Assembly (NCBI RefSeq): GCF_023856365.1
Contig: NC_064548.1
Span: forward strand, 3,757,001-3,821,000
Origin: Brienomyrus brachyistius
Lineage: Eukaryota; Chordata; Actinopteri; Osteoglossiformes; Mormyridae
Length of the DNA stretch: 64,000 nt
Direction of reading: 5' to 3'
This document shows, in pieces, positions 57,677 to 64,000 of the stretch. A program made the translations under genes and the position numbers. The notes under the pieces were generated by a model, which made no database searches, was not told where the DNA came from, and saw only the letters and a program-made list of their open reading frames with translations. Each line of letters begins with the position of its first letter. Within the stretch, counting starts at the first letter, position 1.

Positions 57677-58200
57677 CAGATTTGGAAAAAATTAAGAGAC
57701 CATAGCAATATGTTGTTTCACTTATTGCTCAATTTATGGGTAGGAGTCTGTGTAAAATATACATTTTTCTGCAAACTCCAGCCTAACTCTTCCCTGTTTC
57801 TCATTAATGAAGGGCTTCTTCCTTGCTTTCTGGGTCTTCAGTCCTGCTTCTAGGAGCCTGTTATGAACTGTCCTAGCAGTGCACTTCACACCACTTAATG
57901 TTTCCCATTCCTTTTGAAGGTCACTTGAGGTCATCCTCCAATTTATGAGGCACTGCTGGATAAGTTGACGGTCATCTATGGCATTAGAAAGTTTCTTCTG
58001 CCTTCTACCTGGCTGGTTGTTGTTCATTCCCAGTGTCTCCTGCTTCACTTTATTCTTGTGACCTGCTGTCTTAGAAGCTTAGAGCCTGGAAGCAGCCTGC
58101 CGCACAGTGTAGCCTTCTGCCACCTGAAGCAGGATTAAACCAGGATTTAAAAATCCAGATTTTATATAATTGAGTGATCTCTTAATTTTTTCCAGAGCTG
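57677..58200 (-). mobile_element. Internally deleted Tc1-like element with a DNA-binding-domain remnant
   Basis: Ends CAGATTTGGAAAAAATTAAG and CTTAATTTTTTCCAGAGCTG are inverted repeats, each flanked by TA. Minus-strand coding is limited to the transposase N-terminus: VAEGYTVRQAASRL (helix-turn-helix), a stop near 58079, then QPGRRQKKLS and KARKKPFINEKQGRVRLEFA in a frame at 58048-57734. The DDE catalytic domain is absent. It is 524 bp. Confidence 0.85.
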
Positions 58201-59900
58201 TAGATTCACATAAAAATGAATTATGTTGCAGATTCTTTACTAAATTCTGTAAAATGTGCTTTTCCATAGTTTTATATATTGAGTAGTGGACTATTTCATA
58301 ACACTATTTTAATACCACATTTACCACCTAGACACACTCCTCCCCTTCTCTTCTGTATACAATTAATTGCTTAGCTTTTGAATAAAGCAACACATGTATG
58401 CAAATGTTTATCTGACTGGAGTAATTCATATCAGCTGAATCTTACTGAATTGTCCTGATATGTAAGCTGGCGTCCTTCCTGTGCCCCTCCATGCCTGTAA
58501 TCACTGAACCATGCAATGTTCCTATATACATATTCTAAACTGCCGCTACTGCCATTTAGCTAAGTTCTCACTATATCAAATGTGTTTGTTAATGTTACTT
58601 CCCATTCACATCCCTTACTTCTCATTTAACTCCTTTTGCTATATTTGTCTGTCCCTCAAAACCTTAGTTTTAAGGCTAAAGTGGTAAGTAGGATTGGTGT
58701 ATATCTGGGGTCATTCTATGCGGGGAATAAGCATTCTGAGTAGCAGATCTGCTGTGTCAGAAGGTTAGGCTGAATATGAAGAGCCCCTGCTGTTTTTCTA
58801 CTCTGTCTTAGTGTGCCAGAATGTAACCTGGAGCCATACAAGTTGGACTCTGCTAGCTAGTACCTGAGACCAAGTCAACAAAGTAATAAAACTGTAACTA
58901 CAGCAACCGAGAGAGTGTGATTTTCATAGTTAAACTGACACTGGATCCAGATCTTGTCATCCATCTCTAAGACTGATTAGCTTCAGCTCTTCAGCCTAAA
59001 TCCTAAATGCAGTACTCACACAAACAGATTGACAGAAAATGGTTTGCTTGTCACACCCTAATAATCTAAGTGATGTTAGTGATTATCTTGAGGTTTTATT
59101 CACAGCTGTGAGGTTGAAGTGACCTTTTCCCGATTATAACAATTTTAATGTTTTTCTTTTTTAGGTTTTGTCAACAGGTGCATTAGTACCCAATTTAAGA
59201 TTAACTATATTGAATACAAATATACATAAAATGTAGTCATTATCAGACTCTGCGAAAATAAACCTCAGTTCAGTGCTAAAAGCAGTGCGATTAATGATGC
59301 GCCATATTAACAGTAAACGTGATTATTTTTCGATTGAAAAAACAACAACAAAAGGGATAACATAGCACAGGTACATTTGTTACAATATGCAACACAGTCA
59401 CGGCGATGGAATTTTATGTACAATTTTTCAGCAATTAAAATGTTCTCAAATTTAGAACAATATGGTGACTCAACCATAACTCATAAAATTAGTTAAGTAA
59501 GTTTTAATGAACGTTGTGGATTCCCAGAAAAAAACTATGACGTTGAGGGCGAACTGCCCCAATTGAAACTCGTTGCTCAAGTTGTTATAGTGGATGTGAA
59601 ATGAGAGTGAAAGTGATGACTTCGGAATTCTAAACATCAGCGATTCCCGCAAATACCGATGCCCCATCATTCAGTTTTGTATAGGTGCAAAGAGTATAAG
59701 AATGAAAAGTACTCTGCAGTCCTGGGCAGAATAGATGTGAAATGATTAGACAGTTTACCCCGCGATGCAACGTGTTTGATCACAGGCAAAAAACGGAAAT
59801 ATCTCTCGTCTGAGCTTCTAACCTCCCGGGATCCTGTAATCAATTCCGCAAAGCAACTGCAACAGGATGAGCGCTACTAAAGATTCCGCATTCATACTCT
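58201..59900. other. Intergenic sequence upstream of WDFY2
   Basis: AT-rich. I see no gene, tandem array or identifiable repeat in this interval. Confidence 0.5.
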
Positions 59901-60207
59901 CAGAGTGCGTCAAGCATCGAAAAGGCCGGTCTGCCGATGCTGTTACTGTACAGTTTTCATACCGGAAACTAGCGAGGAATTTTGCTGCGCATGCGCAGTC
60001 GGTATCCCCCTGTAATTACCTCCGTAACTGTGACGTGTAAACATGGGAATAGGATGTCAGCTGACCCACAGCGTTACTCTCTGTCACTCTGTTACTCGCC
60101 TTAGTGTAGTTGTACTGGGCGCAGTATTACCTGAGATACCTATGCCGATAGCGTAGGGTTGTTATGCTACGGAGGGAACGAGCTGGCGTAGGGGCACCCG
60201 AATCTCC
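59900..60207 (+). promoter_or_regulatory. WDFY2: WDFY2 promoter and 5'UTR
   Basis: GC-rich, CpG-containing, TATA-less. A perfect NRF1 palindrome TGCGCATGCGCA lies at 59986-59997 and an ETS-type ACCGGAAAC at 59961-59969, both typical of housekeeping promoters. The transcription start is inferred to be between about 60020 and 60150. Confidence 0.6.
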
Positions 60208-60344
60208 ATGGCGGCAGAAGTACAGCCCACACCTCAGGCTCGGAAACCCGAGCTGCTTAATAAGATAGAGGCTTCTCAGGATATAGTGAACACGGCGGTT
60301 ATTATTCCTAAGGAAGACGGGGTCATCAGTGTGTCGGAGGACAG
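60208..60344 (+). CDS. WDFY2: WDFY2 coding exon 1
   Basis: Residues 1-45 plus two bases. ATG in a CCATGG context. Ends at the VSEDR codon, with donor GTAGGT. Confidence 0.93.
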
Positions 60345-63300
60345 GTAGGTCCTGCCATCACTGGGCCACGACTGATCGCGCGTTTATATGCCTGGCGAGA
60401 CAGCAGCGTAGCCTTCCTGACGTTTATTATGTGTGTCGAGGAAGTTGAATCACGCGATTCGTGATCCTATTTCATTATTCAGAGAGAGCCGTAACATACA
60501 ATAGACAGTGTATAGGAGTCGTTATGCGTGCATATTTGGTTGGACGCACTGATCCGCCACCCAGCCTTGCAGTTATGCTCCCATTGATAATTTCGATAAA
60601 CGTTGCATGCTCTTCCCATAGCTGACAGCGACATACGATGGAAAGAGCGAAATCGACTGCTTACAGTAATGCAGACTGAAATGAACATATTGAGATCAAC
60701 TGATAAAGGTCGGCTAATCATATGTATATGAAGTTTTGAGTAATTACACCAGCATTTTATCTGAGCAGAATATAAATTATTTTATCATATTGCATTATTT
60801 TTTATTAATTATGCCGATTGCACCTGCTCGCAGTTTCGCACTTGTTTCTCAAGCACAGTTTTACGGTACCTCTATCCAGTCAGTTTGAACAAAGGTTTTG
60901 AGTCTTGAGTCACATCATAGTCATCCTCTTTTATGATGTCCTGCCGCTTTCCTCCACACATAAAGATCTGATCGGTTGCAAAATTGCCTTTTTATTTTGA
61001 GGTGCGATCCGAAATTATTAACCATTTTGTATATTAGAATAAACTTATATAAAATCTATTTGTATTGATTACACCTTTATCTCGTGGTCGTTTATACGGT
61101 TAAATATAATTACTGCTACGCTTCCCTTGCGGGAAGTTGCCAAAGAAACGCTAGCAGTTCACACACTGGGACTTTGCTCTTTGAAGTTTGTGGTTTGTTC
61201 GTCATTGTATGCTTCATAGTTCAATGAGAAAAATAAAATCAATTGTAATCTGGTGTATCCTGGAAAAAGGTGTGCTCTGCCATAGCACATGTTGGGTGGT
61301 TAATCTTTTATTTTGTCCTCTTGAATAGTTACCATAGTACTGTCTGCGCGACAAAAAAAGAACTGACTTCACGACGCAGAACTCGTTGCCCGAACTTTCT
61401 TTTTTCTCTGGAACTTAATAACCAGAATACTACAGCCTTTGAAATGTGTAAATAAATGTTATGCCGTTCAAAATTTGAAGTAAACTAAACATCAAGTTTT
61501 AAGGTAATGCCAGTTTGATTTGGCTACCATATAATGGCATTCCTCAGGAATGGCCGTCTTCGTTTTGGCTCGGAAAGCCATCAGACTGCTGGTTATCCTC
61601 TTCGTCATTTACATTCACACATCGTTTACCTTCACCTTTCATTATGGTGTTTCCAGTACACAGTATCCTCGCATAATATGTCCAAAATACTCTAGTCATT
61701 TGTGTTTCAGGTTAAATGATTTTGTCATAGACTGGATCAAAAATATTAACCCGGCATAGCCCAGGCAACATGCTCTTGTTAATGAGTATTAAGAATGTGC
61801 GCCTCAATCTTGAAATACTGATTCCTTCAACCTAAACGTTTCGGTGTGAGAGAGTATTGTAATGTTGAGATATTAATATTTAAACCTGTTAATTTAAATG
61901 TAATAACTTAATATTATTAAAGGAAGAAGGGCATGAAGTACTACCAGGCAGAACCCCCACAGGCAGGAGAAGGGGGAGTACTTTCAGGAGCCAAGATGCT
62001 AGTGACTTCGGAAATACCCCCCCCCCCCCCCCCCAGCAAATTTTATCATTAGATTAGGGCTGGCATTGAATATCAGGATCAGTTTCCGGTGTCCGCTCCC
62101 AACCTTGCTATCAGATCAAATCGGAACAAAAACAAAATGAGTGGTATCGCCCATCCCTAATGACTATGGACCAATGTTTTTCATTGCCTGGATATTTGTA
62201 TTTATGCTGCAGTGATCCAGTTGCCTTGCTGAAAGAACTTGGTCTATAAATGATATATTCAAACTCATTGCGTTCATCGCAGGAGATAAAGGTTTTAATG
62301 GTGGAGTGAAACCGAAACATTTGAATTGCGTGTATGATATTTGCGTTTCATCCCACAGGACTATTCGAATATGGCTGAAGAGGGACAGTGGTCAATACTG
62401 GCCAAGTGTCTATCACACCATGCCAGGTGAGTTACAGCCCAGCCATCTGGAGAACATGAGAAGACCTCTTAACCAAGTGCCCCATTGTTGGGCCACTCCA
62501 GGACTTCTCTATATGTCTGTGGCACTCTCTTCAGTGCAAATTCTAAATGGACCCAGCAAATGGTTCCAAACAGAAGTGGAAGAACACTTAGCAGCATACA
62601 CACTGGATTAGTGCAGCATATGCACTGGATTGTTTGCAGTTGAGATGTCCAGCAACAGTCAGTTGATAGTTACTGCTATGATACATTTTATTTGGTATTT
62701 CCAACTTAAAATATTGTGTATGGGATGTTGTCACTCCATTGCATGTAAACTACATTTGGGGAGTAAGGAGACAGCACAGACAACATGTACTGTCTGTAAT
62801 TACTTATATCTAACTACTAGTAGTGCTGTGGTATCTAGAGCCACCCCGCTGCCCTTCCGCTTTACTCATGACTTGTTTGACCGGGTGTGATATGGCCAGT
62901 GTGTGGATTTGGTGAATAAAGAAGCCATAGCGGATGCCAGGGAGATGTGAACAATACTTACAAAAAGTGTTACAATAAATAAGTATTGTGATATTTACCA
63001 CAATCTCTGGGAACTTCACTGTTGTCATAAATGTGCTCTCATGGTCCTAGTTACTGGGATGCCTTGGTATCTGCTTAGACAACTGGAGGCTTCACAGCCC
63101 CCACTTACAATTTCATTTTGAGCTACATACTCACTGAACTTCTCCATTTTGGCTTGCATTGGATTGTGCAATGCAGGGCTGTCTGGAAAGGCTGGGGGGC
63201 ACTGTGAGCCCAGTGAAGGTCCCCTCAAAACTGCCGCCTTTTCATTTTCCTTTAAAAAGCGCTAGCTATTTGTTTGTTGTTCATTTGCACCTACATTTTT

Positions 63301-63673
63301 GTCAGGTGTTGGGGGTCATTTATTGTGTTAAAATCAATTGTGATGTTGCCATAATGATCCCAGAATAAGTGTGTGTTCCCTGTTGTGTTGAGTTTAAAGA
63401 ATGAATTGATCTTGTGAACTTCCAGCAGGATTGCCATTGGCATTGTGCGTTCAGTCACTCTCTTAATCACATGATCAGTTACTTAGTTACTCATTCTGAC
63501 ACTGTTACACACCTATTTCCTACTTCTATCGGTTATAGCACACAGACATACGCTATTTCATTCACCTGTGGAATACCTCCTCTTCCTCCTTTTTCCTAGC
63601 ACCTTGTTCCTGCATGTTCTTCAACCCGGAGACCAGGCGTCTGTCGGTGGGCATGGACAACGGTGTGGTTTCC
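60208..63673 (+). CDS. WDFY2: WDFY2, first three coding exons, partial at right edge
   Basis: Exons 60208-60344, 62359-62426 and 63600-63673, GT-AG with phases 2, 1 and 0, encode the first 93 residues of about 400. The N-terminus is [40 protein letters not shown] is the first WD40 repeat, and [20 protein letters not shown] starts the second. The remaining WD40 repeats and the FYVE zinc finger lie beyond the window. The family binds PI3P on early endosomes through FYVE and acts as a scaffold in endosomal Akt signalling. It lies next to INTS6, as in human. WDFY1 is the alternative paralogue. The neighbours and the [10 protein letters not shown] motif favour WDFY2. Confidence 0.93.
61990..62160. 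repeat. C-homopolymer and MITE-like fragment in WDFY2 intron 1
   Basis: A run of about 19 C at 62015-62034 is followed by a segment starting TAGGGCTGGCATTG and ending GGTATCGCCCATCCCTAA. The ends are roughly inverted, as in short hAT-type MITEs common in fish. Low certainty on boundaries. Confidence 0.4.
62359..62426 (+). CDS. WDFY2: WDFY2 coding exon 2
   Basis: Residues 46-68, [20 protein letters not shown]. Acceptor is TTTCATCCCACAG and donor is GTGAGT. Confidence 0.95.
63600..63673 (+). CDS. WDFY2: WDFY2 coding exon 3
   Basis: Residues 69-93, [20 protein letters not shown] and VVS. Acceptor is TTTTTCCTAG and donor is GTAAGT. The next exon (ISEFILSE-type sequence) is not in the window. 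Confidence 0.94.
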
Positions 63674-64000
63674 GTAAGTGGCCCTTGCCGAGGTCTCTGT
63701 TCCCCAAACCAGGCCAACGTGCACAGTGGGCCATCATTTAACTTATCATTTATTAAATTACACGCGTGGCTCTGCTAATTAACATGGCAGATCTTCACAC
63801 ATGCATGGTCATGTAGCTCCTCCATATATGGTTCAGGAAGTCCACTTGCTGAAATGTGCTAAATCTGGAGCGATCCGTCAAAAAGGAACATCTTCATGCA
63901 GTGTGCATACTTCACAGTGTTGTATTGTTTTTGCAAGAGGCTGGAATCTTACTCAATTAGAAACGAAATGTAAGAGCAGTGTCAAAATCAAAGGATGTAA

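Overview
The window is a stretch of ray-finned fish (teleost) nuclear chromosome. The grounds are intron-containing vertebrate genes with GT-AG introns, short intergenic distances, and repeats typical of fish: Tc1-like and hAT-like elements, a tRNA-derived SINE with a GGAT-type tail, and Rex3/RTE-like and L1-like non-LTR retrotransposons. I cannot name the species. I see no bacterial, viral or CRISPR content.

Four protein-coding genes are supported exon by exon. FAM124A (+, 3284-17109, 4 coding exons) and SERPINE3 (+, 23330-31546, 8 coding exons) are complete. INTS6 (-, 54503-42891, 18 coding exons, 875 aa) is complete. WDFY2 (+, from 60208) has its first 3 coding exons in the window and runs off the right edge. 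This order and orientation (FAM124A+ SERPINE3+ INTS6- WDFY2+) matches human 13q14.3 as I recall it, so the neighbourhood itself supports the orthology calls. The genes do not form a functional operon-like set. They are a secreted serpin, an RNA-polymerase-II Integrator subunit, an endosomal WD40/FYVE protein and a poorly understood FAM124 protein.

Layout: 1-2.9 kb holds a nested hAT-like MITE and a 2-kb array of a 34-bp minisatellite. The FAM124A promoter and first exon lie at 3.0-3.34 kb. Intron 1 of FAM124A carries a 38-bp minisatellite and a long purine-rich 31/37-bp minisatellite (5.87-7.76 kb). FAM124A exons 2-4 lie at 8.87-17.1 kb. The region 18-23 kb contains a hAT-like MITE split by a SINE with a clean target-site duplication, a dead Rex3-like fragment, and a second MITE. 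SERPINE3 occupies 23.3-31.5 kb, with Tc1-derived debris in its introns. The region 32.5-40.65 kb is a nested transposon pile: an old Rex3-like copy, a Tc1 copy, an L1-like copy, and a young Rex3-like copy inside the L1. INTS6 occupies 42.9-54.5 kb. The 5.7-kb INTS6-WDFY2 intergenic region contains a short Tc1 derivative and ends in a WDFY2 promoter with a perfect NRF1 palindrome.

I did not find a convincing undescribed biological system. The observations most worth following up are the SERPINE3 exon 4 acceptor fed by a (TG)19 tract, the predicted Arg-Ser reactive site of this serpin, the 34-bp minisatellite with higher-order structure inside a MITE, the 25-bp repeat next to an INTS6 splice donor, and the layered transposon insertions.
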